In this document: positions 8,250 to 17,214 of the stretch, piece after piece
Layout: each line of letters starts with the position of its first letter
How positions within the stretch are numbered: the stretch's first letter is position 1
NCBI RefSeq assembly: GCF_030815955.1
Contig: NZ_JAUSXK010000001.1
Span: 1,302,001-1,366,000 of the forward strand
Direction: 5' to 3'
Length of the DNA: 64,000 nucleotides
Source: Microbacterium murale
Lineage (GTDB): Bacteria; Actinomycetota; Actinomycetes; Actinomycetales; Microbacteriaceae
The notes under the pieces: model-generated
Seen by the model: only the letters and a program-made list of their open reading frames with translations
Database searches by the model: none
Told to the model about the DNA's origin: nothing
Position numbers and translations under genes: made by a program

Positions 8250-9274
8250 GCGAGCAGCGACGTCAGCCGGTGGTTCGCCCGACCATCAGAGAGGTCGCCT
8301 CCGCGGCCGGCGTCTCGCGGTCCACCGCATCACGTGCACTCTCCGGCAACGGCTACGCGGCGCCTGAGGTGCGCGAGCGCGTGCAAGCCGTCGCGAAGGA
8401 GATCGGCTACGTCGTCGATGTGACCGCGCGCAGCCTCAAACAGCGCACCAGCCGCTCGGTCGGCCTGCTCGTCTCGGACCTGCGCAACGTCTTCTACGCG
8501 GAGCTCGCCTCGGGCATCGGTGAAGAGGCACGGGCGCACGGGCGCACCGTGGTGCTCGTCGATCTCCGGGGAGACGAGAAGGATGAACTCGCCGCCGCCG
8601 AGACGCTCGTCGGCTCGCGGGTCTCCGGTGTCATCGCCACTCCCGTCACCGCTCAGCTCAGTGAGTACCTCGGCAGGATCGGCGTGCCGCTGATCGAGGT
8701 CGACCGGCGCTTCGACGCCGAGGCGACCGACGCGGTCGTCGTCGACAACCGCGCCGCGGCGCGCGACACGACCACGAGGCTGCTCAAGGCGGGCCACCAG
8801 CGCATCGCGCTGCTTATCGACGAGACCGAGTGGACGACCGGTGAAGAGCGCCAGCGCGGCTACATCGACGCCTTCGAGGCGCGGAAGGTGCGCCTCGACG
8901 AGTCGCTCATCGTGCAGGCAGGATGGGATGCCGACGAGGCGAAGGACGCCGCACTGCGGATCCTCTCCCGACCCGACCGGCCCACGGCGGTCTTCGCCGC
9001 GAACAACGTGCTCGCCGAGGGATCCTGGCGCGCGGCATCCGAACTCGGACTCCGCATCCCCGAGGACGTGAGTATCGCCGGCTTCGACGAGGCCCCGTGG
9101 ATGAGCATGGTGCATCCCGGCGTCTCCACCAGGGTGCAGGATCCCGGCGCGCTCGGCGCCGCCGCGCTTCGTGCACTGCTCGAGCGCATCGAGTCGCCGG
9201 ACGCCCCGGTGCGAACGATCGTGATGCCCACCGTGTTCGTCGATCGCGGTTCGATCGCGGCGCCTCCGGGATAG
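8246..9274 (+). CDS. LacI-family transcriptional regulator
   Basis: The 342-residue protein starts with a LacI helix-turn-helix (TIREVASAAGVSRSTASRALSG, about residues 12-33) and the hinge helix SLKQRTSRSVGLLVSD. A periplasmic-binding-protein-like effector domain fills the rest (GVPLIEVDRRF, VDNRAAARDTT, VSIAGFDEAPW). It overlaps the MBL gene by ATGA and is the last gene of that unit. It most likely represses its own operon, the divergent GH84 gene and the ROK operon, because the same CG-centred operator occurs at 4595-4608 and 9324-9337. A sugar or sugar phosphate is the expected inducer. Confidence 0.92.
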   Translation: MSEQRRQPVVRPTIREVASAAGVSRSTASRALSGNGYAAPEVRERVQAVAKEIGYVVDVTARSLKQRTSRSVGLLVSDLRNVFYAELASGIGEEARAHGRTVVLVDLRGDEKDELAAAETLVGSRVSGVIATPVTAQLSEYLGRIGVPLIEVDRRFDAEATDAVVVDNRAAARDTTTRLLKAGHQRIALLIDETEWTTGEERQRGYIDAFEARKVRLDESLIVQAGWDADEAKDAALRILSRPDRPTAVFAANNVLAEGSWRAASELGLRIPEDVSIAGFDEAPWMSMVHPGVSTRVQDPGALGAAALRALLERIESPDAPVRTIVMPTVFVDRGSIAAPPG

Positions 9275-9294
9275 GGCGAAACACCTGATCGCTG

Positions 9295-9337
9295 TTGCGG
9301 CGATTGATCGCATTGCTATGATGTGGGAACGATGTCA
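9295..9337 (+). promoter_or_regulatory. Promoter with LacI-type operator upstream of the ROK gene
   Basis: TTGCGG (9295-9300) and TATGAT (9317-9322) are separated by 16 nt. TGGGAACGATGTCA (9324-9337) follows at the expected transcription start and differs from the 4595-4608 operator at one of 14 positions. The ROK gene also has a strong GGAGG just before its ATG at 9377. This control region separates the 9377-15378 genes from the upstream LacI unit. Confidence 0.6.
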
Positions 9338-9376
9338 CATTGTGCGCAGAACATGTCGCACAGGCCGGAGGAATGA

Positions 9377-10339
9377 ATGGCAACGCAACGGGGCGTGCTC
9401 GCGCTCGATATCGGCGGGACCAAGATCGCCGTGGCGATGGTGACTCCCGACGGTCGCACCCACGCCTTCCTTTCAGAGCCGACCGAGAAGCACCGAGGAC
9501 CGGATGCTGTCATCGCGCACCTGTTCGACATGGGAAGGCGCAGCATCGCGGACGCCGGCCTCGGACAGCCGCTCGCCGTCGGCATCAGCTGCGGCGGTCC
9601 GCTCGATGCGGCCGCCGGCGTGCTCACCCACCCGCTGCATCTGCCCGGCTGGATCGACATCCCGATCGTCTCGATGGCTCAGCACGAGTTCGGAGTGCCG
9701 GCCGTGGTGGAGAACGACGCGACGGCCGCTGTGCTCGGCGAACACCGCTTCGGCGCGGCGCAAGGCACCGACATCGCCCTGTACCTCACGCTCTCGACCG
9801 GCGTCGGAGGCGGATCGATCATCGACGGCCGGTTGCATCGCGGCGCCGCAGGCAACGGCGGCGAGTTCGGCCACATCACCGTACGGCCCGGCGGTCGCGA
9901 CTGCTTGTGCGGCCGCCGCGGCTGTCTCGAGGCCTACGCCTCCGGCAGCTCCATCGCTGCACGCGCCGCTGACCTGCTCGCGGCATCCGATCGCGACTCA
10001 TCGCTGCGCGAGCTGCCGGTGGTGCGCGCCGAGCATGTCTCCGCCGCGGCCGCGGCCGGCGATCCGCTCGCCGGTGAACTGTGGAGCGAGACCACCGACC
10101 TGCTCGGGCAGGCGGTCACCGACCTCGTGAACCTCTTCGAACCGCACGTCGTCGTCCTCGGCGGCGGCGTGACCCGCTCCGGCGCGCAGCTGCTGGATCC
10201 TGTGCGCCACATCGTGCGCACGACCGCCATGGCGCCGGCAGCACGCGCGACAGTGACCCTCGCCGCCCTCGGCGACGAGGTCTGTGTCGTCGGCGCCGGA
10301 GTCCTCGCCCTCGACCTCATGGAGACCACCCGTGTCTGA
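9377..10339 (+). CDS. ROK-family sugar kinase
   Basis: The 320-residue protein has the ROK layout: phosphate-binding DIGGTKIAVA near the N-terminus, the catalytic Asp114 in VENDATAA, GEFGH (162-166) and the zinc-binding CLCGRRGC (Cys176, Cys178, Cys183). ROK proteins of this length without a DNA-binding domain are kinases for glucose, mannose, fructose, GlcNAc or ManNAc. Context points to mannose or an N-acetylhexosamine released by the GH38 or GH84 enzymes. A GGAGGA Shine-Dalgarno lies directly upstream. Its stop overlaps the GTG of the next gene, so the two should be co-translated. Confidence 0.9.
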   Translation: MATQRGVLALDIGGTKIAVAMVTPDGRTHAFLSEPTEKHRGPDAVIAHLFDMGRRSIADAGLGQPLAVGISCGGPLDAAAGVLTHPLHLPGWIDIPIVSMAQHEFGVPAVVENDATAAVLGEHRFGAAQGTDIALYLTLSTGVGGGSIIDGRLHRGAAGNGGEFGHITVRPGGRDCLCGRRGCLEAYASGSSIAARAADLLAASDRDSSLRELPVVRAEHVSAAAAAGDPLAGELWSETTDLLGQAVTDLVNLFEPHVVVLGGGVTRSGAQLLDPVRHIVRTTAMAPAARATVTLAALGDEVCVVGAGVLALDLMETTRV

Positions 10340-10910
10340 TTGGCTCGACAACCAGCTCACCGCACACATCCGCACCGCCGAAGGCGCAGAAGCACTGCTC
10401 CCGAGAGTTCGCGAGGTGGGCGACATGCTCATCGACGCGTTCGAGCGCGGCGGCACCCTCTACACGTTCGGCAACGGCGGCAGCGCCGCCGACGCTCAGC
10501 ATTTCACGGGCGAGGTCATCGGGCACTACCGGCGAGACCGGCGGCCGCTGCCCGCCGTGACACTGACGACGGATGCCACGGTGTCGACCTGCATCGCCAA
10601 CGACTACGCCTTCGAGGAGATCTTCTCGCGTCAAGTGGAGGCTCTCGCTCATCCGGCCGACGTGGTCGCCGCCTTCACCACATCGGGGCGTTCGGAGAAC
10701 ATCGTTCGCGGACTCACCGCCGCCCGGGCCAACGGCGCCACCACGCTGCTCTTCGCCGGCGGCGACGGCGGTCCGTCGCTGGGCCTGGCAGATTATGCGC
10801 TCCTCGCGCCCTCCGATGAGACCCCGCGGATCCAGGAGCTGCACACCTTCCTTCTGCACGCGCTTTCCGAGATCCTGGATGCCTGGGCAGCCGGAGAGGA
10901 CCTTTCGTGA
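10332..10910 (+). CDS. SIS-domain sugar-phosphate isomerase, GmhA-like
   Basis: The 192-residue protein closely follows the GmhA (sedoheptulose-7-phosphate isomerase) pattern: GNGGSAADAQHFTGE, LTTDATVSTCIANDYAFEE, FTTSGRSENIVRG and the C-terminal IQELHTFLLHALSEI, which carries the conserved His. The GTG start at 10332 overlaps the end of the ROK gene and gives the expected N-terminus (SDWLDNQL); upstream in-frame extension would lie inside the ROK gene. No other heptose genes are nearby. In this setting it may isomerise the sugar phosphate made by the ROK kinase rather than sedoheptulose-7-phosphate; this is inference. It ends in a GTGA overlap with the mannosidase. Confidence 0.85.
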   Translation: MSDWLDNQLTAHIRTAEGAEALLPRVREVGDMLIDAFERGGTLYTFGNGGSAADAQHFTGEVIGHYRRDRRPLPAVTLTTDATVSTCIANDYAFEEIFSRQVEALAHPADVVAAFTTSGRSENIVRGLTAARANGATTLLFAGGDGGPSLGLADYALLAPSDETPRIQELHTFLLHALSEILDAWAAGEDLS

Positions 10911-13516
10911 GCACGCCAGCCGAACGCGCGCCGATCGAACGCGCACCGATCGCGAACGCCCCCTCCGGCGAGCAGCCCGGCGACCTCACCCCGGCGGCTC
11001 GCCCTGTCGCGACGCCGGATCGCACGCTGCACATGATCGGCAACGCGCACCTCGACCCGGTATGGCTGTGGCCGTGGCAGGAGGGCTACCAGGAGGCGCG
11101 CGCCACCTTCGCGAGCGCACTCGACCGGATGGACGAGTACCCCGACTTCATCTTCACGTGCGATCAGATCGTGCTGCTGTCATGGGTCGAAGAGCAGGAT
11201 CCGCAGATGTTCGCACGCATCGCCCTGCGCGTCGCCGAGGGGCGCTGGGTCAACGTCGGCGGCTGGTGGGTCGAACCGGACTGCAACATGCCCATGGGCG
11301 AGTCGTTCGCGCGCCAGGGCCTCTACGGTCAGCGCTATCTGCAGTCCCGGTTCGGGAAGATCTCGACGGTCGGCATGAACGTCGACCCGTTCGGGCACAG
11401 CGCGAGCCTGCCGCAGATCCTGCAGGGCCACCGGATCGACTCGTACTGCTTCATGCGCCCCGGCCCGCACGAAGGCGACCTCGAGGAGACCCTCTTCCAC
11501 TGGGAGTCCGCCGACGGCTCCCGGGTGCTCGCCTACCGCATCCCCTTCGAGTACTGCAGCCCGCCCGGAGACGTCTCCGGTCAGACCGAAAAGGCTCTCG
11601 GCCAGCTGGACCGCACTCTCGGAGAAATGATGGTCTTCTACGGTGTCGGCAATCACGGCGGCGGGCCGACGAAGGCCAACATCGACTCGATCCACCGTTA
11701 TGACCGGATGGGAACCTTCGGGAGGATGGCGATGTCGTCACCGCGCGTGTACTTCGACGAGATGCTCAGCCGAGGCGAGGGCTTCCTCGACAACCTGGTC
11801 GTCCGCCGCGACGACCTGCAGCACCACGCGCCAGGCTGCTACTCGGCGCACTCGGGCATCAAGGCGTGGCAGCGCAGGGCGCAGCACGCTGTGCTCTCCG
11901 CCGAGCGCTGGGCCGCGGTCGATGTGGTCCTCGGCGCCGAGGACTACCCGCGCGAGGACCTCGAGCGCGCGTGGAAGCAGATCCTCTTCAACCAGTTCCA
12001 CGACATCCTTCCTGGGTCGGCGATCGAGCCCTCGTACGATGATGCCCGCGATCAGCTCGGCGAAGCCGTCGCCATCGCAAAACGCATCATCACCCGCGCG
12101 CACAACCGGATCGCGCGCCGGATCGACATCCCGATGGATGCCGCGACGCAGCCGATCGTCGTGTTCAACCCGCATCCGTGGCCAGTCTCCACCGACGTCG
12201 ATTTCCAGTTCGGCGTGCAGCCGCACGGCGTCAGAGTGGTGGATCATGGCGGTGTCGAGGTGTTCTCGCAGGCGACGCAGTCGTCCGCGACCACCGGCGA
12301 CCGCGGTCGCGGCGCTGTCACGTTCCGCGCCGACGTGCCGGCGTTCGGGTATGCGGTGTACCGGCTGCTCCCCGGGCCCGCGATCCCGCAGACCTCTTCG
12401 CTGTCCGTCTCAGCTGACGGCACCGTCATCGAGAACGCGCACCTCCGAGTCGAACTCGACCCCCGCACCGGCGATGTCATCGCGTTGCGCGACAAGGCGA
12501 CCGGACTCGACCCGCTGCACGGCACGAAGGGACAGCCGCGCACGGCAGTCTGCGACGACCCGACCGACACGTGGGGCCACCGCGTGATCTCGTACGCGTG
12601 GCCAGGTGCCGCGATGACGCTCGACCGCATCGTGGTGCGCGAGACCGGTCCGCTCCGTTCGCGCGTGCGCGTCGAGCGATCCTGGGGTGCGAGCACGCTC
12701 ATCGAGGAGTATCTCCTCGACCACGATGCGCGCGAAGTCAGAGTCGATGTCACGATCGACTGGCGGGAGAAGGCTCATCTGCTCAAGCTCCGCTTCCCGG
12801 TCGGGCTCGACGACCCGTCCGCCACCTACGAGATCCCCTACGGCACGATCGAGCGGCCGGTCGACGGCGCTGAGGAACCGGCCCAGTCGTGGGTCGACCT
12901 CACCGGAACCGTCGACGGCGCCCCCGCCGGTCTGACCGTCGTGGCCACCACCAAGCACGGCTGGGACGTCTCACCGGCCGGATCCGCCGGGCTCGAGACC
13001 TCGAGCATCGGCATCACCGCCGTGCGCAGCCCGGTGTACTCGTGGCACGATCCGCGCCTGCTCGACCCCGAGGGGATCTACTCCTTCCAGGACCAGGGCA
13101 TTCAGCGCTTCAGCCTTGAGCTCATCCCGCACGCGGGCGACTGGCGCACCTCGCAACCCACTCGACGCGCGGCGGTGCTCGGCGCACCGGTACGCGCGCA
13201 GCAGGAGTCGTTCCATTCCGGCGACCTTCCGGCGCGCAACAACTTCGCCGACGACGGATCGGATGCCGTGATGATCACGGCGATCAAGGGCAGTGAAGAC
13301 GTCCCGGATGCTGGCGCTGCCGACATCATCGTGCGTGCCGTCGAGACCACGGGGCGGGCCACGAGCGCCCGGCTGGAACTGCCGTTCGTCGATCGCGCGA
13401 TCGAGGGCGAGTTCCGGCCGCACCAGGTGCGCACATTCCGCGTTCCGCTCGATCCGGATGCCGACATCGTCGAGGTCGACCTGCTGGAATGGCCACTGGG
13501 AGAGCAGCCGGAGTGA
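10907..13516 (+). CDS. GH38 alpha-mannosidase
   Basis: The 869-residue protein is a zinc-dependent retaining alpha-mannosidase. HLDPVW gives His48 and Asp50 as zinc ligands, and NVDPFGH places the nucleophile at Asp160. FNQFHDILPGSAIEPSY contains another conserved zinc His. The middle helical domain and the large C-terminal beta domains are present and the length is typical. There is no signal peptide, so it should trim alpha-mannosides in the cytoplasm. The GTG at 10907 overlaps the stop of the SIS gene and the 3' end overlaps the next gene. Together with GH84 it suggests catabolism of mannose- and GlcNAc-containing glycans such as N-glycan fragments. Confidence 0.93.
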   Translation: MSTPAERAPIERAPIANAPSGEQPGDLTPAARPVATPDRTLHMIGNAHLDPVWLWPWQEGYQEARATFASALDRMDEYPDFIFTCDQIVLLSWVEEQDPQMFARIALRVAEGRWVNVGGWWVEPDCNMPMGESFARQGLYGQRYLQSRFGKISTVGMNVDPFGHSASLPQILQGHRIDSYCFMRPGPHEGDLEETLFHWESADGSRVLAYRIPFEYCSPPGDVSGQTEKALGQLDRTLGEMMVFYGVGNHGGGPTKANIDSIHRYDRMGTFGRMAMSSPRVYFDEMLSRGEGFLDNLVVRRDDLQHHAPGCYSAHSGIKAWQRRAQHAVLSAERWAAVDVVLGAEDYPREDLERAWKQILFNQFHDILPGSAIEPSYDDARDQLGEAVAIAKRIITRAHNRIARRIDIPMDAATQPIVVFNPHPWPVSTDVDFQFGVQPHGVRVVDHGGVEVFSQATQSSATTGDRGRGAVTFRADVPAFGYAVYRLLPGPAIPQTSSLSVSADGTVIENAHLRVELDPRTGDVIALRDKATGLDPLHGTKGQPRTAVCDDPTDTWGHRVISYAWPGAAMTLDRIVVRETGPLRSRVRVERSWGASTLIEEYLLDHDAREVRVDVTIDWREKAHLLKLRFPVGLDDPSATYEIPYGTIERPVDGAEEPAQSWVDLTGTVDGAPAGLTVVATTKHGWDVSPAGSAGLETSSIGITAVRSPVYSWHDPRLLDPEGIYSFQDQGIQRFSLELIPHAGDWRTSQPTRRAAVLGAPVRAQQESFHSGDLPARNNFADDGSDAVMITAIKGSEDVPDAGAADIIVRAVETTGRATSARLELPFVDRAIEGEFRPHQVRTFRVPLDPDADIVEVDLLEWPLGEQPE

Positions 13517-15378
13517 GCGCTCCCGATCCGGGTCGCCCGCTGACCGCCCGAATCCTCGAGGCCGAGGTCCTGGACGCCGATCCGGCGCTGTTCCGGATCG
13601 ACGTGCACACCGACGGCGAGATCCGTCGCGTCCGCGTCCGATACCTGGGCACGAGCCCCATGGCGGCGGCAGTGCGCCTGTCGGTCAGGATCGCGGATGC
13701 TGTGGAGCCGTGGTGGCTGATCCCCGGACTGTTCTACGGCGACAACCGGCCAGCGGGGAATGACCGGCCGTATCCTCGGTTCGAAGCACACCCCGCCGCC
13801 GATGCCGATCCGTTCGTCAGCGACGAGTGGCACTTCCGCTCCGACCGTGCGGCGACCCCTGCCGTGTTCGTCTGGCCGGATCGTGCACGCCACGGCGTCG
13901 CGCTGTCGGCTGCGCCCGTGACCGCTCTCGGTCTCACCGGTCTCGGCTTCGCCCTGCACGGCGGCGACGCCGTTCTCAGCGTGACCTTCCCGGCCCGCGA
14001 GTTCCCCGTCACGTACTACGGCGATGCGGCGCCGCGCGAGCCCGAGGTGCTGCATCACGTCTTCGAGGCCGGCGCGACCGTCGAGATCGTCGTGCGCGTG
14101 CATGAACTCTCGGATGATCGTCACGACTACGCGCGCGTCCTGCGCGAGCTGCATGCGGCATCCGCGCCATCCGCTCCACTTCGCCCATGGGTGGACGTTC
14201 CGAGCGCCGCCGCACTGAGCGCGGAGGGTCTGCACCGATGGCACTACGACCCCGATCCCGGAGTGCTGCTGGAGACGGTGGGCTTCGACCGTGAGGTGTC
14301 AGGCCGCGACGGAAAGTCCGTCGACCGGCATGCGATGCATGTCGGGTGGGTCTCCGGCATCCCCTGGGCCTATGCGATGCTGCGACATGCGGCCCGCGCC
14401 GATGATTCCGCTCTGCGACAGGCTGCGGAGAGCGTGATCGACTTCTGCACAGCAGAGCTGTCGCCGAGCGGCACGTTCTGGGGCGTCTGGTACCGCGGGA
14501 GCGGCTGGACGCAGAGCTGGACCTCGCACCGCCAGGGCCTGCACGGCCGCACGCTCGGCGAGGCGACGCAGTTCCTCGTGCGTGCGGTGTCGCTGACCGA
14601 ACGCGACGATTGGCGGCGCGCCGCGGCATCCAACCTCGACGCCGTCGTGACGCGTCAGCGCGCAGACGGCAATCTCGGCAGCATCCACCATGCGGAGACC
14701 GGCGAGGTCCTGGTGTGGGACGGATCGGCTGGACTCGCGTGGGTCGGCGCGCTGGCCGAGGCCGCAGAGTGGGACGAGAGGTATCTTCCCGCGGCCGTGC
14801 GCGCAGGCGACTGGTACGCGCGGCTGGTGCTCGACGAGGATCTGCACGGTGCGCCGGAGGACGTCGATCTCGCCGGCACCAGCGAAGACGGCTACGTCGC
14901 CGTGATGGCGTATGTGGCGCTGTACGACGCGACCGGCGAATCCCGCTGGCTCGATCTCGCTCGACGCGCGGCCGACTTCGCGCTGTCGTTCCGCTACACG
15001 TACGACGTCGACTTTCCTGCGACGTCGATGCTCGGGATCTTCGACTTCGGCACTCGAGGTTCCGACCAGGCGTCGCCGTCCAACCAGCACCTGCATGCCT
15101 ACGGGCTCGTGATGACGCGCGAGATGCTGCGGCTGGCAGAGGTGACGGGCGACGCGCACTTTCGCGAGCGCGCGCTGGAGTCCCTCGCATGCTTCCGGCA
15201 GTTCGTCGCACGCTTCGACGGCGACTTCAACGCGTACCGCGGCATGGTCACCGAGCGCTACTACCAGACCGAGTGCTTCCAGCCGAAGGGCATGCTGCTC
15301 ACCCTGTCGCACGCCTGGAGCGCCGGCGTACTGCTGCTCGGCTGCGAGGACGCGATCGCGGCCGGCGAAGCGGACTGA
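13513..15378 (+). CDS. Six-hairpin-glycosidase-like protein of unknown specificity
   Basis: The 621-residue protein has an N-terminal beta-rich part (about 1-200) followed by an alpha-helical region with repeated helical hairpins (QAAESVIDFC, AAASNLDAVVTRQ, LAEAAEWDERYLPAAVRAGDWY, LDLARRAADFAL). This resembles the (alpha/alpha)6 barrel of unsaturated glucuronyl hydrolases or GH127-like enzymes, but I cannot place it in a numbered family. Aromatic-rich loops such as GVWYRGSGWTQSWTSHRQG and the EDGYVAVMAYVALYD stretch could line a sugar-binding cleft. The GTG start overlaps the mannosidase stop. As last gene of the LacI-linked operon it probably acts on the same glycan, perhaps on a uronic acid or a capped residue. 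Confidence 0.6.
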   Translation: MSAPDPGRPLTARILEAEVLDADPALFRIDVHTDGEIRRVRVRYLGTSPMAAAVRLSVRIADAVEPWWLIPGLFYGDNRPAGNDRPYPRFEAHPAADADPFVSDEWHFRSDRAATPAVFVWPDRARHGVALSAAPVTALGLTGLGFALHGGDAVLSVTFPAREFPVTYYGDAAPREPEVLHHVFEAGATVEIVVRVHELSDDRHDYARVLRELHAASAPSAPLRPWVDVPSAAALSAEGLHRWHYDPDPGVLLETVGFDREVSGRDGKSVDRHAMHVGWVSGIPWAYAMLRHAARADDSALRQAAESVIDFCTAELSPSGTFWGVWYRGSGWTQSWTSHRQGLHGRTLGEATQFLVRAVSLTERDDWRRAAASNLDAVVTRQRADGNLGSIHHAETGEVLVWDGSAGLAWVGALAEAAEWDERYLPAAVRAGDWYARLVLDEDLHGAPEDVDLAGTSEDGYVAVMAYVALYDATGESRWLDLARRAADFALSFRYTYDVDFPATSMLGIFDFGTRGSDQASPSNQHLHAYGLVMTREMLRLAEVTGDAHFRERALESLACFRQFVARFDGDFNAYRGMVTERYYQTECFQPKGMLLTLSHAWSAGVLLLGCEDAIAAGEAD

Positions 15379-15457
15379 CGGGAACGCTTCGCTGTCAAGC
15401 CCCTCGGCGCGCCTTCTTCTCCTGTGCAGGATGATGATCGACCCCGAAGGAGGCGTG

Positions 15458-16153
15458 ATGGACGTCATTCTGGTGCCTGGTTTGTGGCTCGACAGCTCGT
15501 CGTGGCAGGAGGTGTCCGACCGACTCAGAGAAGCGGGTCATGTGCCCCACCCTCTGACGCTGCGCGGCCTGACCTCTCGCACCGCCGACCGCTCCGGCGT
15601 GATGCTCGCCGACCACGTCGCGCTCATCGTGAACACGATCGACCAGATGGGCGGCCCCGTGGCGCTGGTCGGCCACGCCGAGGCGTGCGGTCTGGTGCAT
15701 GCTGCCGCCAACCGCCGCCCCGATCGGGTCGCGCGTACGTTCCACGTCGGTGGCCTGCCCAGCGCCGACGGCACCTACGTCCTCACCGGCTTCGCCGCCG
15801 ACTCCCACCACGACACGGCCGACATTGCTCGGCGTTGCGCGGTCGACGACGCCCTCGCGGCGCTGCGCGAGCGCCAGCGCACGGGCGACGGACAGGGCAT
15901 CGACACCTCGCAGCGGCTGACCGATGATCGGCGCTACGACGTACCGGCGACGGTGATCGCCTCGGAATACACCTCTGAGGATGTGCGTCGGTGGATGACG
16001 GAACCCGCCGATCCGGCCACTGAGCTGGCGCGCATCCGCGATGTCACCCTGGTCGATCTGCCGGCTGGCCATTGGCCGCAGTTCGAACGCAGCGCGGATC
16101 TCACCCGCATCATCGTCGACGCCCTCGCGGATGATGCGCGCTCGGCCGCCTGA
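15458..16153 (+). CDS. Alpha/beta-hydrolase-fold protein lacking the nucleophilic serine
   Basis: The 231-residue protein has the alpha/beta-hydrolase core (VILVPGLWLDSSSW, LVGHAEACG, DLPAGHWPQFE). The nucleophile elbow reads G72-H73-A74-E75-A76, so the catalytic Ser position is Ala, while the C-terminal His of PAGHWPQ is kept. It may be inactive, or may work as a decarboxylase-, lyase- or binding-type member of the fold. The start at 15458 is set by AAGGAGG (15447-15453) ending 4 nt before the ATG; an in-frame ATG at 15431 lacks such a site. It follows the glycan operon after 79 nt and is convergent with the oxidoreductase genes. Confidence 0.75.
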   Translation: MDVILVPGLWLDSSSWQEVSDRLREAGHVPHPLTLRGLTSRTADRSGVMLADHVALIVNTIDQMGGPVALVGHAEACGLVHAAANRRPDRVARTFHVGGLPSADGTYVLTGFAADSHHDTADIARRCAVDDALAALRERQRTGDGQGIDTSQRLTDDRRYDVPATVIASEYTSEDVRRWMTEPADPATELARIRDVTLVDLPAGHWPQFERSADLTRIIVDALADDARSAA

Positions 16154-16179
16154 GCGGCGCGGCGCCGACACGCGAGGCT

Positions 16180-17214
16180 TCAGGCGGTGCGCACGCGTGC
16201 CGCGTTGTGCACCGCGGTGATCGACCTGCTCCCGGCCGACTCGTAGGCGGCGAGGATGACGCCGAGCACATCGATTCCCTCGACGTGCGTCTGGATCGGA
16301 CGGCGTGCCTCGCGCAGGCATTCGGCGAAATGCGCCACCTCGGCGGCGAGCTCGTGCACCAGCTCGAAGGCCACGGTCACCGGCTCCTCACCACGCACTC
16401 GGGATACGAGCGTCGTGCCGTCAGAGCTCAGCGACCCCTTCTCGCCGACCAGCGAGAACTTCTCAGTGCCGACAGCCGGCTGGTAGGCCCAGCTCGTGGT
16501 CACATGGCCGACCACGCCGTTGTCGTAGCGCACGAGCACCTGAGCCGAATCCTCACCCTCCATGAAGTCCAAGCGATGACGCGAGAGCATCGCACCGACT
16601 TCGACGGGGGTGCCGCCCGCGAGGTGCTGCAGCAGGTAGAGCGGGTGATAGCCGGTGTCGATGAGCTCACCGCCGCCCGCCGTTGCGGCATGCGCACGCC
16701 AGCCCATGCTCTCGATCGTGAAGTCGTTGTAGAAGCTGTCGGTCGTGCGCACCTCGTACACGCGGCCGAGTGCCCCGCTGTCCACGAGCTTCTTCGCCGC
16801 GGCGACCGCCGGCAGGAACAACTGGTTGTGCGCGCACATGACAGTCACCCCGTTGCGCTCGACCGCCTCTGTGATGGCTGCTGCTTCGTCGAGCGTCAGG
16901 CACAGCGGCTTCTCGCAGAGCACATGCAGCCCGGCATCCGCCGCCGCGATCACGGCCTCGGCATGCAGGTGATGCGGAAGGCAGATGTCGACGGCATCCA
17001 GCCCGCCGGCCGCGATCATGTCGCGATAGTCCGCGTACACGCGCACATCCGAGTCGTCGCCTCGGCGCTTCTCGGCGTTCTCGGGCACGGGGTCGGCGAC
17101 CGCTGCGAACACGACGGTCTCGGGGTTGAGCCGGTACCCGGCGACGTGCGCGCCGGCTATGCCTCCGGCCCCGATGAGCCCGATCCGGATTCTGTCTTCA
17201 GCGGGTTTCGTCAT
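16180..17214 (-). CDS. Gfo/Idh/MocA-family NAD(P)-dependent oxidoreductase
   Basis: The 344-residue protein begins with a Rossmann motif GLIGAGGIAGAH and has the family's catalytic VLCEKPL motif around residue 97, followed by the C-terminal alpha/beta dimerisation domain (EVRTTDSFYNDF, GGGELIDTGYHPLYLLQ). The HPLYL segment contains the conserved His. Family members oxidise or epimerise sugars, inositols or sugar acids. It overlaps the upstream oxidoreductase gene by ATGA, so the two are a pair. It probably works on a sugar supplied by the flanking glycoside loci; the exact substrate is unknown. Confidence 0.88.
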   Translation of the reverse strand: MTKPAEDRIRIGLIGAGGIAGAHVAGYRLNPETVVFAAVADPVPENAEKRRGDDSDVRVYADYRDMIAAGGLDAVDICLPHHLHAEAVIAAADAGLHVLCEKPLCLTLDEAAAITEAVERNGVTVMCAHNQLFLPAVAAAKKLVDSGALGRVYEVRTTDSFYNDFTIESMGWRAHAATAGGGELIDTGYHPLYLLQHLAGGTPVEVGAMLSRHRLDFMEGEDSAQVLVRYDNGVVGHVTTSWAYQPAVGTEKFSLVGEKGSLSSDGTTLVSRVRGEEPVTVAFELVHELAAEVAHFAECLREARRPIQTHVEGIDVLGVILAAYESAGSRSITAVHNAARVRTA

